A DNA stretch of 33,223 nt from Myxococcales bacterium. Lineage in GTDB: Bacteria; Myxococcota_A; Polyangia; Polyangiales; Houyiibacteriaceae. The notes under the pieces were generated by a model. That model was given only the letters and a program-made list of their open reading frames with translations, searched no databases and had not been told where the DNA came from. The DNA lies in NCBI GenBank assembly GCA_029862185.1, contig JAOTXX010000046.1, positions 1 through 33,223 of the forward strand, read 5' to 3'. A program made the position numbers and the translations under genes. Of this stretch, positions 1 through 7,939 are shown in pieces. Numbering within the stretch: position 1 is the stretch's first letter; every line of letters begins with the position of its first letter.

Positions 1-30
1 CGCCGCTAGGATCTTGAACGCGCGCATCAT
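1..30 (-). CDS. possible 5' end of a leftward gene (partial)
   Basis: Two consecutive ATG codons on the minus strand (30-25) open a frame reading MMRAFKILAA before it leaves the window. A short basic start followed by hydrophobic residues looks like the beginning of a signal peptide, and the position is right for a gene divergent from the chlorite-dismutase-family gene. No clear Shine-Dalgarno sequence precedes it, and only ten codons are visible, so this is a suggestion that needs the flanking sequence. Confidence 0.3.
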   Translation of the reverse strand, partial: MMRAFKILAA

Positions 31-77
31 GAGAACTGGGCGCAGCGTACACTGTGCAGAGAGGGGGCAAAAGCGCT

Positions 78-863
78 ATGAGTCTCCCCATGGCCCATTC
101 GCACGGACAACACGGCGGCGCAGAAGCCGGCTCGCCAACGATCGACACGCGCGAGCGGGGCGCTCCCAAGGACGGCGAGCCTCAGTTCATGGATCGCAGG
201 CTCTTCATGCAGTTGTTGGTGTTTCAGGTGCCCACGGGGATGTCGATCGCGGCCAACCAAGAGGCGTTGCTCTCAGCCCTGAAAGAAGCCGACATCCCTG
301 CGGTGGTCTACGCAGACGCCAACGACCCCCGCGGCGTGGCACTGCTGACCTTCGGCGAGGATCCCGCGCTTTTCGTCGATTCGGTCCGTCCTTTGTTCGA
401 GGCTGCGCCCTTGCGTGACTGGACGCTACGCCCCGAGCTCACGATGATCGGCCGCACCTACAGCAGCGGCTACGAGAAAGATCTCGAGTTCTGGCTGCTC
501 GATCGCCCCAGGCAGACGGTTCTAAACCCGGATTGGAACTGGGCCGTCTGGTATCCACTTCGTCGCACCGGGGCATTCGAGCAGCTCGAAGGAAGAGAGA
601 AGGGCGGCATCCTCCGCGAACATGCCACGATCGGGCGCGCCTACGGCGACCAAGATCTCGCACACGACGTGCGCCTCGCCTGTCATGGCCTCGACACCAA
701 CGACAACGAGTTCCTCATCGGTTTGGTCGGGTCGACGCTTCATCCGCTTTCGCATGTCGTTCAATCGATGCGGGGCACGGTGCAGACCTCGCAGTACATT
801 CAGCAGATGGGTCCATTTTTCGTCGGGCGCGCGATCGGCCGGCACGCAGGCTCCCAAAAGTGA
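78..863 (+). CDS. chlorite dismutase family haem protein (HemQ/ChdC-like)
   Basis: A 261-aa protein of the chlorite dismutase/coproheme decarboxylase family. The second half carries the family pattern: Y159 in WYPLRR, H182 in ILREHATIGRAYG (expected proximal haem ligand), and the C-terminal GPFFVGR. Firmicute HemQ proteins have Y-x3-K after the catalytic tyrosine; here the +4 residue is Arg163. The first 40 residues are an unusual extension with four His (MAHSHGQHGG). ATG at 78 is chosen because GAGGGGG (61-67) precedes it; a GTG at 54 would add eight residues. aroC starts 6 bp after the stop, so the two are probably co-transcribed. No haem-synthesis gene is nearby, so coproheme decarboxylation is an inference; peroxidase-like or other haem roles remain possible. 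Confidence 0.8.
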   Translation: MSLPMAHSHGQHGGAEAGSPTIDTRERGAPKDGEPQFMDRRLFMQLLVFQVPTGMSIAANQEALLSALKEADIPAVVYADANDPRGVALLTFGEDPALFVDSVRPLFEAAPLRDWTLRPELTMIGRTYSSGYEKDLEFWLLDRPRQTVLNPDWNWAVWYPLRRTGAFEQLEGREKGGILREHATIGRAYGDQDLAHDVRLACHGLDTNDNEFLIGLVGSTLHPLSHVVQSMRGTVQTSQYIQQMGPFFVGRAIGRHAGSQK

Positions 864-869
864 GTCCGC

Positions 870-1970
870 ATGTCTGGTAGTACGTTCGGTCGTCTTTTCC
901 GTGTGACTACGGCCGGTGAAAGCCACGGCCCAGCAAACGTGGTCATCATCGACGGCTGTCCTCCCGGTCTTCCGCTTTCGGAGGAAGATCTCATCCCGGA
1001 CCTCGAGCGCCGTCGTCCGGGGCAGAGCAGAATCGTCACGCAACGAAAGGAGCCGGACAGCCCCGAGATTCTCTCTGGCGTGTTCGAAGGCGAGACGACG
1101 GGAACGCCCATTGCGATCATCGTCCGAAACAAAGACCAGCGTTCCCGCGACTACACCAACATCAAGGACGTGTACCGGCCGGGGCACGCCGACTACACCT
1201 TCGACGCGAAGTTCGGTCGTCGGGATTACCGCGGAGGCGGCCGCAGCAGCGCGCGCGAAACCGTGGCGCGGGTGGCGGCGGGCGCCGTGGCGAAGAAGCT
1301 CATTTCGGAGGCGTTCGGCGGGCAGGTGGTCGGCTACGTGACGCAGGTCGGGGACATCGAAGCAACGATTCCTTCGGCGGTCACGCTCGATCAGGTGGAA
1401 AAGCTTCCCGATGGTGAGCCAAACATCGTCCGCTGTCCCGATCCGGAAGCCGCAGCACGCATGGTCAAGCTCATCGAGAAGATGCGAAAAGACCAGGACT
1501 CGATCGGCGGCGTCGCTGAAATCGTCGCGCGCAACGTGCCTGCGGGCCTGGGCGAGCCGGTCTTCGACAAGCTCAAGGCCGACCTCGGCAAGGCTTTGTT
1601 CAGTCTGCCGGCCGTGCTGGGGGTCGAGTACGGGGCGGGCTTCGCGGTCGCTACCGCGCGTGGCAGCGACAACAACGACGCCTTCGAAACCGACGCAGAG
1701 GGTGTCATCCGAACGCGCAGCAATCGCCACGGCGGCATGCTGGGCGGAATCTCGAGTGGGATGCCGATCGTCCTTCGGGCCGTCGTCAAACCGACCAGCA
1801 GTCTTCCTCGAAGCCAAGATACGGTCACATCGGCTGGCGACGGTACGACGATTCGAACGACCGGCCGCCACGATCCCTGTCTGTTGCCGCGGTTTGTTCC
1901 GATGGGCGAGGCCATGGTCGCGCTCGTGCTGGCCGACCACTGGTTGCGCTGGCAAGCGATACGGTTCTAG
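870..1970 (+). CDS. aroC: chorismate synthase
   Basis: Catalyses the last shikimate-pathway step, conversion of 5-enolpyruvylshikimate-3-phosphate to chorismate using reduced FMN, in the cytoplasm. The 366-aa product has normal family length and all signatures: TTAGESHG near residues 13-20 with the conserved His19, the [15 protein letters not shown] block near residue 120, and the C-terminal RHDPCLLPR followed by [13 protein letters not shown]. The ATG at 870 lies 6 bp downstream of the preceding stop. Its TAG stop overlaps the stop codon of the convergent small gene (CTAG at 1967-1970), leaving no intergenic space. Confidence 0.97.
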   Translation: MSGSTFGRLFRVTTAGESHGPANVVIIDGCPPGLPLSEEDLIPDLERRRPGQSRIVTQRKEPDSPEILSGVFEGETTGTPIAIIVRNKDQRSRDYTNIKDVYRPGHADYTFDAKFGRRDYRGGGRSSARETVARVAAGAVAKKLISEAFGGQVVGYVTQVGDIEATIPSAVTLDQVEKLPDGEPNIVRCPDPEAAARMVKLIEKMRKDQDSIGGVAEIVARNVPAGLGEPVFDKLKADLGKALFSLPAVLGVEYGAGFAVATARGSDNNDAFETDAEGVIRTRSNRHGGMLGGISSGMPIVLRAVVKPTSSLPRSQDTVTSAGDGTTIRTTGRHDPCLLPRFVPMGEAMVALVLADHWLRWQAIRF

Positions 1971-2206
1971 CGTGCGAAGTTCCAGGCGATGATCGCGATG
2001 GCGGCAGTGACCAGGACTGCCGTCCAAAGAAGACTTCCGCTCTTGCCATCTTTCGAGTTGTCAGAGCCGACGGCACGCCTAAACCCGCCGATCATGTTTC
2101 CCATCACGCCCGTGGTTTGGCCGCCGACCGTGTTGCGGGACGGGCCATGGCCCTTCTTCTCTCGCTTCTTCGTATTGGAGCTTTTCTTCTGATAACGCTT
2201 CGACAT
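1967..2206 (-). CDS. small basic tail-anchored membrane protein, hypothetical
   Basis: A 79-aa product not recognised by family. The N-terminal third is strongly basic (several KK/KR pairs, residues 2-18), the middle is Gly/Asn/Ser-rich, and residues about 58-76 form one hydrophobic segment ([18 protein letters not shown]) ending in Asn-Phe-Ala-Arg. This predicts a C-tail-anchored inner-membrane protein with a basic cytoplasmic head. An in-frame ATG at 2215 lies one base after the upstream cytochrome stop codon (TAA G ATG) and would give 82 aa; the choice is uncertain. It is the last gene of the leftward cluster and is tail-to-tail with aroC. A much longer frame upstream is antisense-like within the cytochrome gene and is not favoured. 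Confidence 0.6.
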   Translation of the reverse strand: MSKRYQKKSSNTKKREKKGHGPSRNTVGGQTTGVMGNMIGGFRRAVGSDNSKDGKSGSLLWTAVLVTAAIAIIAWNFAR

Positions 2207-2216
2207 CCGCCCCATC

Positions 2217-4361
2217 TTATCCGGGATCGATGCTCGCGTGAATTGCTTTTCGCGGAGGTGAGAGGGTGTAGTGCGGTATCGGTTGTCGGTCGCGCCGGCA
2301 CCTCTGGTGTTCTTGCTCACATGCTGCGAGGAGCCGCGGCTGCGCGTCCGGTGCTCTATGCGCGAGCCACCGTTGTTCCGCACGTTCAGCTTCCGGACGG
2401 CCCATGCTTTCGAGGGCCAAGGCGCGGCTCCGTAACAAGCTCTCGTCGGTGGGCGCCAGCCGGAGGCCGGCATCTGCCGCGGATAGGGCGTTCAGGTCTT
2501 GAGAGAGGCTGCCGTACGCCCGTGCGAGGTCTCGCCAGGCCCGCGGGTCGAGGGGAGAAGAGTCGGCGACCCGCTGATAGGCTTCGGCTGCTGGCCTCCA
2601 GCGCCACGCACGGGCGTACGCGTCTCCCCGTACGCGGTCGAGAACCGGGCTCGGTCCTATCAACGCCTCGGCGCGCTCGGTAAATGCAGCGGCTTCGTTC
2701 GGCCGGCCCTGGGCCGAAGAGAGCCGCGCGCGAAGGACGAGAGCGCGAGCGCTGAGAACGGCGGACTTCGATTCGCGGGCTATGCGCAACGCGCGCTCGA
2801 TGCTCGGCTTGGCCACATGCACGTGTTCCTGTTTTGCATGGAGGAGCGCGAGGGCCTGCGTGAGCAACCGTTCGATGACCGGTCGGGCGGCGCCGCCCGT
2901 GGGTTTGTGCGCGACCGCCCCACGCCCCATCCAAACCGTGGCAGCGCCCACTTCGGTCACAGGCTGTTCGAGGCAGGGATCGAGTGCGACCTTGCCTCGC
3001 TGTTCGGCGCCCTGCGCGAAGCGGATGCCTCGGTCGGTGCGGCTGGCTTCACAGGCCAACGCTTGGAACTCCAGGCTGTGTTTGCGGTGAAGCAAGCGCG
3101 CCTCGACTTGCAGCGGGAGCTCGATCTGGCGCGGAAGCGTCATCGAGTAGCGAACCGCTTGCGCATCGTGTGCGGGTAGCGTCCGGTCGAACGCCGGAGC
3201 GGAGAATCGATGAACTCGATGCAGGATCTCGGGCCTGGCTTCCGCATCGAGAAGCGTTGCCCGCAGCATGAACACATCGTCCTTGCCTTCCTCGTTCGGA
3301 CGCGACAGGCCGAGCAGCTTGCCGGACGCCTCGCGAACCTCGACCTCCACCCAGACATCCTGCATGTCGCGCGCTCCGCCGGGGAATCGGTGGCCGGCGC
3401 CCCTGTTTTCGAGCAGGACGTCGAAGACCAGTCGCTCTGCGCCCCGCAGCCGCGACTCTTCTGGAAGCAGGTAGCGTCGCCGGCCGGCACGCACAGGCCC
3501 GATGTCGACGATGACGGCTCCTTCGAGCTGATCGGTGGCCTGCTTGGCTTGCCCTGGATCCGGCAACTGGACGGCCATCGCGGTGTGAGACGCGGCCCAG
3601 CGGTGACTTCTCACCATTCCGTCAAAGGCGCCCGCCATCTCCGCGTCGGATGCCGACACGGAAGCCATGTGGCAGCCCTGGCAGCTGCTCTCGTCGACCG
3701 AGGTGAGCTGATTTTGCACCGCTCCGGCGAAGGCCGACGAAGCCCAGTCGCCTAGGTCGTCGATTCCGGGAAGATGGTTCTCGTTTCCGATGGACGGGCC
3801 GGAAAAAGAGCGATGACACGAGCCACAAAGCGCTGCGGTGCGAAGCGGTTTCATGGTGAGCCGCGCGCGGTGTGCTTCGATCTCTTCTGGGATTGCAGGG
3901 TCGGGGAGGAGGACGGTCCGGTCCGTCAGGGAGAAGCTCGCGTTTCCGTCGGGGCGGGTGGACTCGACGCTGTGGCAGACCAGGCAAGTAATGCCGGCGT
4001 ACGCGAGCTCGTTCTCCGGCAGGACCTCTCGGTCGATATCCCCCGACATCAGGAGAAGCGGGTCGTGGCAGCCTGCGCAGAATCGACTTTCGTTCACGCC
4101 CCGCTCATCGCGAAACTGGTCGATGCTTGCGCGGTACCAGGGGTTGTCGAACGACGCATACGCGTGCGCGCTGTTCGTCCAGTGTGACGCCACGTCCGAG
4201 TGGCAGTCGGCACAATCTTCGGTCTTGGCAAGCCTGGTGACATCCAACGCCGGGGCGCTCATGAGCGAAGGGCTCAGGTCCTGCCCGGTGGAGCGCATCG
4301 GCTCCGGCGCACGCGAGCATCCCGCAATCCAAATCAACGCCATGAAAAGCCAGCGGGTCAT
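2217..4361 (-). CDS. pentahaem c-type cytochrome lipoprotein with C-terminal TPRs
   Basis: A 714-aa exported lipoprotein: signal peptide residues 1-14 with a lipobox ending in Cys15 (WIAGC). Five CxxCH haem-attachment motifs lie at residues 50-54, 95-99, 126-130, 179-183 and 227-231, so up to five covalently bound haems. Residues about 310-345 include GHRFPGGARDMQDVWVEVEV, a segment typical of the beta-sandwich that follows the haem domain in cytochrome c554-like proteins. From about residue 480 the protein is alpha-helical with TPR-like repeats. It lies 43 bp downstream of the MlaE-type permease. Electron-transfer partner and substrate cannot be deduced. Confidence 0.88.
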   Translation of the reverse strand: MTRWLFMALIWIAGCSRAPEPMRSTGQDLSPSLMSAPALDVTRLAKTEDCADCHSDVASHWTNSAHAYASFDNPWYRASIDQFRDERGVNESRFCAGCHDPLLLMSGDIDREVLPENELAYAGITCLVCHSVESTRPDGNASFSLTDRTVLLPDPAIPEEIEAHRARLTMKPLRTAALCGSCHRSFSGPSIGNENHLPGIDDLGDWASSAFAGAVQNQLTSVDESSCQGCHMASVSASDAEMAGAFDGMVRSHRWAASHTAMAVQLPDPGQAKQATDQLEGAVIVDIGPVRAGRRRYLLPEESRLRGAERLVFDVLLENRGAGHRFPGGARDMQDVWVEVEVREASGKLLGLSRPNEEGKDDVFMLRATLLDAEARPEILHRVHRFSAPAFDRTLPAHDAQAVRYSMTLPRQIELPLQVEARLLHRKHSLEFQALACEASRTDRGIRFAQGAEQRGKVALDPCLEQPVTEVGAATVWMGRGAVAHKPTGGAARPVIERLLTQALALLHAKQEHVHVAKPSIERALRIARESKSAVLSARALVLRARLSSAQGRPNEAAAFTERAEALIGPSPVLDRVRGDAYARAWRWRPAAEAYQRVADSSPLDPRAWRDLARAYGSLSQDLNALSAADAGLRLAPTDESLLRSRALALESMGRPEAERAEQRWLAHRAPDAQPRLLAACEQEHQRCRRDRQPIPHYTLSPPRKAIHASIDPG

Positions 4362-4404
4362 ATCGTGTAGGACGTTCGACGCCCCCGTTCGGATCTGATT
4401 CTTC

Positions 4405-5226
4405 TCAGAGCGTGCCGAGGCTCACGAAAACCTGTGTGAGCAGCGCATCGGCCATCAAAATGCTGATCGAGACCACCACGACCGAGCGGGTGGTCGAGCG
4501 GCCGACGCCCTCGGTGCCGCCACGGGTTTGCAGGCCGAAGTAGCAACCCAGAATGGCGATCAAGAATCCGAAGAATGGCGTCTTGGAGACGCCGCTGATG
4601 AAGTCGTTGATTCTCAGCGAGTCGAGGGCCGTCGAGAAGAAGAACTCCATCGGAATCCCGTAGGACAGTGCCGCGACGAGCATCGAGCTGATCATCCCGA
4701 GGATGAACGCCACGAACGTGATCAAAGGCATGATCACGATGCAGGCGACCAGGCGCGGCACGACGAGCTTGCGAATGGGGTCCGCCCCCAAGGCTCGGAT
4801 TGCGTCCACTTGCTCGGTGACGGTCATTGAACCGAGCTCCGCCGCAATCCCTGCTGCGATACGGCTGCCAACGACGAGCGCCGTCAACGAAGGCGCGAGC
4901 TCGCGGGCCTCGGACACCGCGATCACACGGCCGAGGGTGTCCTTTGCGCCAAAGGCCTCCATCGACACCGCGAACTGAATCGTCATGACGATGCCAACGA
5001 AGATCGCCGTCGCCGCGGCGATCGCAAGGCTCCGGACGCCGAGTTGCTCGAGTTGATAGATGAACTCGCTGGTGTCGAAGCGCGTCGTGAACATCGTGCG
5101 AAACGTACGCCCTGCGAGGAGCGTCGAGGCGCCCACCTCTTCGACGAAGGTTCGAAGACGCCGGATCTGAAAATCGGCCCAGGTCGTGAAATTGCGAGGC
5201 TGGGTCGATGGCGATGCGGAAGTCAC
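4405..5226 (-). CDS. MlaE/YrbE family ABC transporter permease
   Basis: A 273-aa integral membrane permease of the MlaE family, which normally works with an MlaF ATPase and an MlaD-type MCE protein in retrograde or anterograde lipid transport across the envelope. Family hallmarks are the ARELAPSLTALVVGSRIAAG and ELGSMTVTEQVDAIRALG stretches in the centre, followed by the ADPIRKLVVPRL turn and four to five hydrophobic segments. The start codon overlaps the upstream lipoprotein stop by 4 bp, indicating translational coupling. No ATPase or MCE-domain gene lies next to it in the window, so the partner subunits must be encoded elsewhere. Confidence 0.93.
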   Translation of the reverse strand: MTSASPSTQPRNFTTWADFQIRRLRTFVEEVGASTLLAGRTFRTMFTTRFDTSEFIYQLEQLGVRSLAIAAATAIFVGIVMTIQFAVSMEAFGAKDTLGRVIAVSEARELAPSLTALVVGSRIAAGIAAELGSMTVTEQVDAIRALGADPIRKLVVPRLVACIVIMPLITFVAFILGMISSMLVAALSYGIPMEFFFSTALDSLRINDFISGVSKTPFFGFLIAILGCYFGLQTRGGTEGVGRSTTRSVVVVSISILMADALLTQVFVSLGTL

Positions 5227-5756
5227 GGCTGACCCGTCGTCGTCGCAAAGCCAGCTAGCACCCGATCGAAATCCGCCAAGGCCTCTTCGAAGCTCGGGCC
5301 GGGCGGGGTGATCAGGCCGAAGTCGTATACACAGTCGTCCTTCTTGAGAATCTGCAGCAGAATCTGACGCGGGACACCATCGAGCTTCGCGGTAAATCGC
5401 GTCCGCAGCGCCTCGCGACCGTCCATCGGGACGAGCTCCTCGTCGACGAGCTCCCGTTCGCTGAATCCGATCATCAGGTGGCTACGAAGGGCGGTGAGTG
5501 GGATGTCCAGCGTAGGGTCACAGTCTGAGTCGACGTGAATGACCGCCTCCTTGGAATCGTTGTGCCAGGCCAGGTCGTTTTGACGATCGACCGTGACAGC
5601 TGTCCAGCCCTCGCCGACCGGACCGATTCGATAGGACGTCTCCTCACCCCGGTAGACTCCGTTTTGGAGCGTGCCGGTGGTGGCACAGCCCATCGCTGCC
5701 GGGCCCACAAAGAGCCAGATTGCCAGCCGCCGCCTCACTGCGCCGGACTCTAACAC
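5223..5756 (-). CDS. putative outer-membrane lipoprotein, unknown function
   Basis: A product of up to 177 aa with a lipoprotein signal: RRRLAIWLFVGPAAMGC followed by ATTG. The mature part contains a mixed alpha/beta domain (SYRIGPVGEGW near the start, DGREALRTRFTAKLDGVPRQILLQIL in the middle, a Cys in KKDDCVYDF) and ends in a helix. I do not recognise the family. GTG at 5756 is the longest start; GTG at 5738 directly before the Arg-rich n-region is equally plausible. The stop overlaps the mlaE-like start (5223-5226), so it may be a periplasmic or outer-membrane accessory of that permease; this is inferred from context only. Confidence 0.75.
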   Translation of the reverse strand: MLESGAVRRRLAIWLFVGPAAMGCATTGTLQNGVYRGEETSYRIGPVGEGWTAVTVDRQNDLAWHNDSKEAVIHVDSDCDPTLDIPLTALRSHLMIGFSERELVDEELVPMDGREALRTRFTAKLDGVPRQILLQILKKDDCVYDFGLITPPGPSFEEALADFDRVLAGFATTTGQP

Positions 5757-5835
5757 GCCGGGCTTTCTTGTCGATTTGGGCTTTTCAGGCTCCAGGCGGG
5801 CCGCGTCCGTTTTCGTTCGCTAGACTGTAGGGACA

Positions 5836-7893
5836 GTGAGTTGGGGGGCGCAACCAGAACAGCCGACGCAGGTTCGCGGCGTAGCGACCTTGGACCGGCT
5901 CGTCGCGGAAGGGCGGGTGCCTCCCGACCGCTACGACGAGGTGGTCATCCATGCCCAGCGGACGCAGTCGACCGCGGAAGAAGCGATTCTGCAACTTGGT
6001 CTCATGAGCGAAGCGGTGCTCCTCAAGTACATCGCGGGCATCTACAAGACCCGATTCGTGAGCTCCGAACGGCTTGCCAAAGCGGCCATTGACCTCGGGC
6101 TGCTCGAGAAAGTGCCCCGCAAGCTTGCCAAGCGGTTGACCGCATTCCCGATTCTATATGACGCGAAGACTCGGATGGTTTCGGTCGTCGCTGCAGACAT
6201 GACGGATGAGGACGTGCGTCAGCAGATGACGTTCGCGACGGGTGCGCGCGGTGTACACGTCTACGTGGCACGCGAGGGCGCCATTCGCGCAGCCATCGCC
6301 AAGCACTACGACCAGGACAACCGACCGTTCGAGATGCTGTTGAGCGGCGCCTCGTCGCGCGAGGTGCGCTCGTCGCGCGAATCCGATCCCGTGCCGGGAT
6401 GGGGCCAGGTTTTCGAGGACAAGGACGGGCTTCTGGTCCGTCGTCGTAGAAAGCAATCACTCGAAGGCGAGCAGCCCGCCAACGATCAGCTGATCGAGTA
6501 CGAGGTCGACGACGCGCCGCCGAACGCGGAGCCGACGATTTCGGAAGGCAACACGCTCATCGAGCAACTGTCGGCGCCTGAGCAGGGAGGCGATCTTGCA
6601 GTCGACCCGGAGGTCTACCTCGAGACGCTTAGCGTGCTCGTCACTCTGATGGAGCAACTCAACCCCGATCGCGGTGCGCACTCGATGCGGGTCGCGCGTA
6701 TGTGTCAGCAAGTGTGCGAGCGGATTAGACTCAGCAAGGCCCAGGTCCAAGGCATCTTGGTTGCCGCGTACCTGCACGACGTGGGCGTCTCGACCGAGTC
6801 GCACTCCACGCCGTTCGATGTCGTGCACGACGAGAGCAACCACGAGATCGCGCGCCGATTCTACAGTGCGCCGCTTCGAATTCTGGAGTCCGTCGACCTT
6901 CCCGAGACGGCGGTTGATGCCCTTCGGCACCGCTTCGAGCGTTTCGATGGCAAGGGTTTCCCGGAGCGCCTGAGTGGAAAGGAGATCCCCCTCGGCGCCC
7001 GGATTCTCGCCGTTGCGGAAAGCTACATCGATCTGACGCAGAGCAAAGCCAATGGGCTCGGGCGGCGCGTGTCTGCCGAAGAAGCGTGCGACGCGATGGA
7101 GCCTCACAAGGGAACGAGCTTCGACCCCGCGGTCGTCGATTGGTTGCGCCACATCGTCCTGGACGACGGGCTCAACACGCAAATCTTGTCTGCGCGTCAT
7201 CGCGTGCTCATCGTCGATCCGGACCCGGAAGAGACAGCGGTCTTGGAGGTGCAGTTCGCCGGTAAGGGGTACGATGTCAGCATCGAGCGATCCATCAAAG
7301 GCGCCCTGCGGAGCTTGGACGCCGACGGGTACGACTTGGTGGTGAGCGAGGTGAACCTAGCGGACGGTCAAGGTTTCGAGCTACTCGAGCTCATGCGCAA
7401 CAATGGGCACGCCCAGACGCCGTTGATGTTCGTGTCGTCCGACCGCGCTCAATCTTCAGTCAATCGCGGGCTCGAGCTCGGAGCGGCAGACTACGTGGTC
7501 AAGCCCACGTCGGCCGCCGTGATCGCGGCCAAGGCGGGTCGGATGATCGCGAACAGTCGAGCTCAGAAGCCTGGGGGCCGCGGTGTCTCGGGCTCGCTCC
7601 AGGAGATGGCGCTACCCGATTTGATTCAGATGATCGCGAATGGTCGCAAGCACGGGATCCTGAAGGTTCGCAACGGCGCAGCGCAGGGTGAGCTGATGTT
7701 CCAGGACGGCTCGATTCACGACGCGCGCTTCGGCGAGCTCTCGGGGGCTGAAGCCGTCTATGGAGTGCTTCGCCTCACGGATGGGGAGTTTACCTTGGAG
7801 CCCCAAAGCGCGCCCGTACCGGACGTCATTGGGATTCCGACGCACCACCTCTTGCTCGAAGCCATGCGTCGACTCGACGAAGAGCAGCGCTAG
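5836..7893 (+). CDS. multidomain signalling protein: MshEN-like, degenerate HD-GYP, pseudo-receiver, DUF4388
   Basis: A 685-aa cytoplasmic protein. Residues about 15-155 resemble the T2SSE N-terminal (MshEN) domain, known in MshE to bind cyclic di-GMP. Residues about 262-440 are an HD-GYP-like domain with HD at 314-315, but the HHE-x2-DGxGYP motif is altered to R366-F367-E368 and DGKGFP (371-376), and the usual HDIGK is HDVGV. Residues 456-572 are a receiver fold (acidic D461/D463, K556), but the phosphoacceptor position is Glu505, not Asp. Residues about 583-680 match DUF4388/PATAN. Start is GTG with AGGGA just upstream. It probably acts as a sensor or scaffold rather than an enzyme. The kinase gene follows after 46 bp. 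Confidence 0.85.
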   Translation: MSWGAQPEQPTQVRGVATLDRLVAEGRVPPDRYDEVVIHAQRTQSTAEEAILQLGLMSEAVLLKYIAGIYKTRFVSSERLAKAAIDLGLLEKVPRKLAKRLTAFPILYDAKTRMVSVVAADMTDEDVRQQMTFATGARGVHVYVAREGAIRAAIAKHYDQDNRPFEMLLSGASSREVRSSRESDPVPGWGQVFEDKDGLLVRRRRKQSLEGEQPANDQLIEYEVDDAPPNAEPTISEGNTLIEQLSAPEQGGDLAVDPEVYLETLSVLVTLMEQLNPDRGAHSMRVARMCQQVCERIRLSKAQVQGILVAAYLHDVGVSTESHSTPFDVVHDESNHEIARRFYSAPLRILESVDLPETAVDALRHRFERFDGKGFPERLSGKEIPLGARILAVAESYIDLTQSKANGLGRRVSAEEACDAMEPHKGTSFDPAVVDWLRHIVLDDGLNTQILSARHRVLIVDPDPEETAVLEVQFAGKGYDVSIERSIKGALRSLDADGYDLVVSEVNLADGQGFELLELMRNNGHAQTPLMFVSSDRAQSSVNRGLELGAADYVVKPTSAAVIAAKAGRMIANSRAQKPGGRGVSGSLQEMALPDLIQMIANGRKHGILKVRNGAAQGELMFQDGSIHDARFGELSGAEAVYGVLRLTDGEFTLEPQSAPVPDVIGIPTHHLLLEAMRRLDEEQR

Positions 7894-7939
7894 CACCAGT
7901 CAGGTGTTCAGCGCTCCGCCAGTTTGAGACGGGCACGCC

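Noticed and set aside
522..2027. 501-aa open frame on the minus strand opposite aroC and the chlorite-dismutase-family gene
   Set aside because: It lies antisense to two clearly recognised genes, is rich in Arg/His typical of high-GC shadow frames, and has no recognisable domain.
6361..6382. Short direct repeat of CTCGTCGCGCGA around 6350-6382
   Set aside because: It encodes a repeated Ser-Ser-Arg-Glu in a linker of the signalling protein and has only two copies, so it is likely ordinary low-complexity coding sequence.
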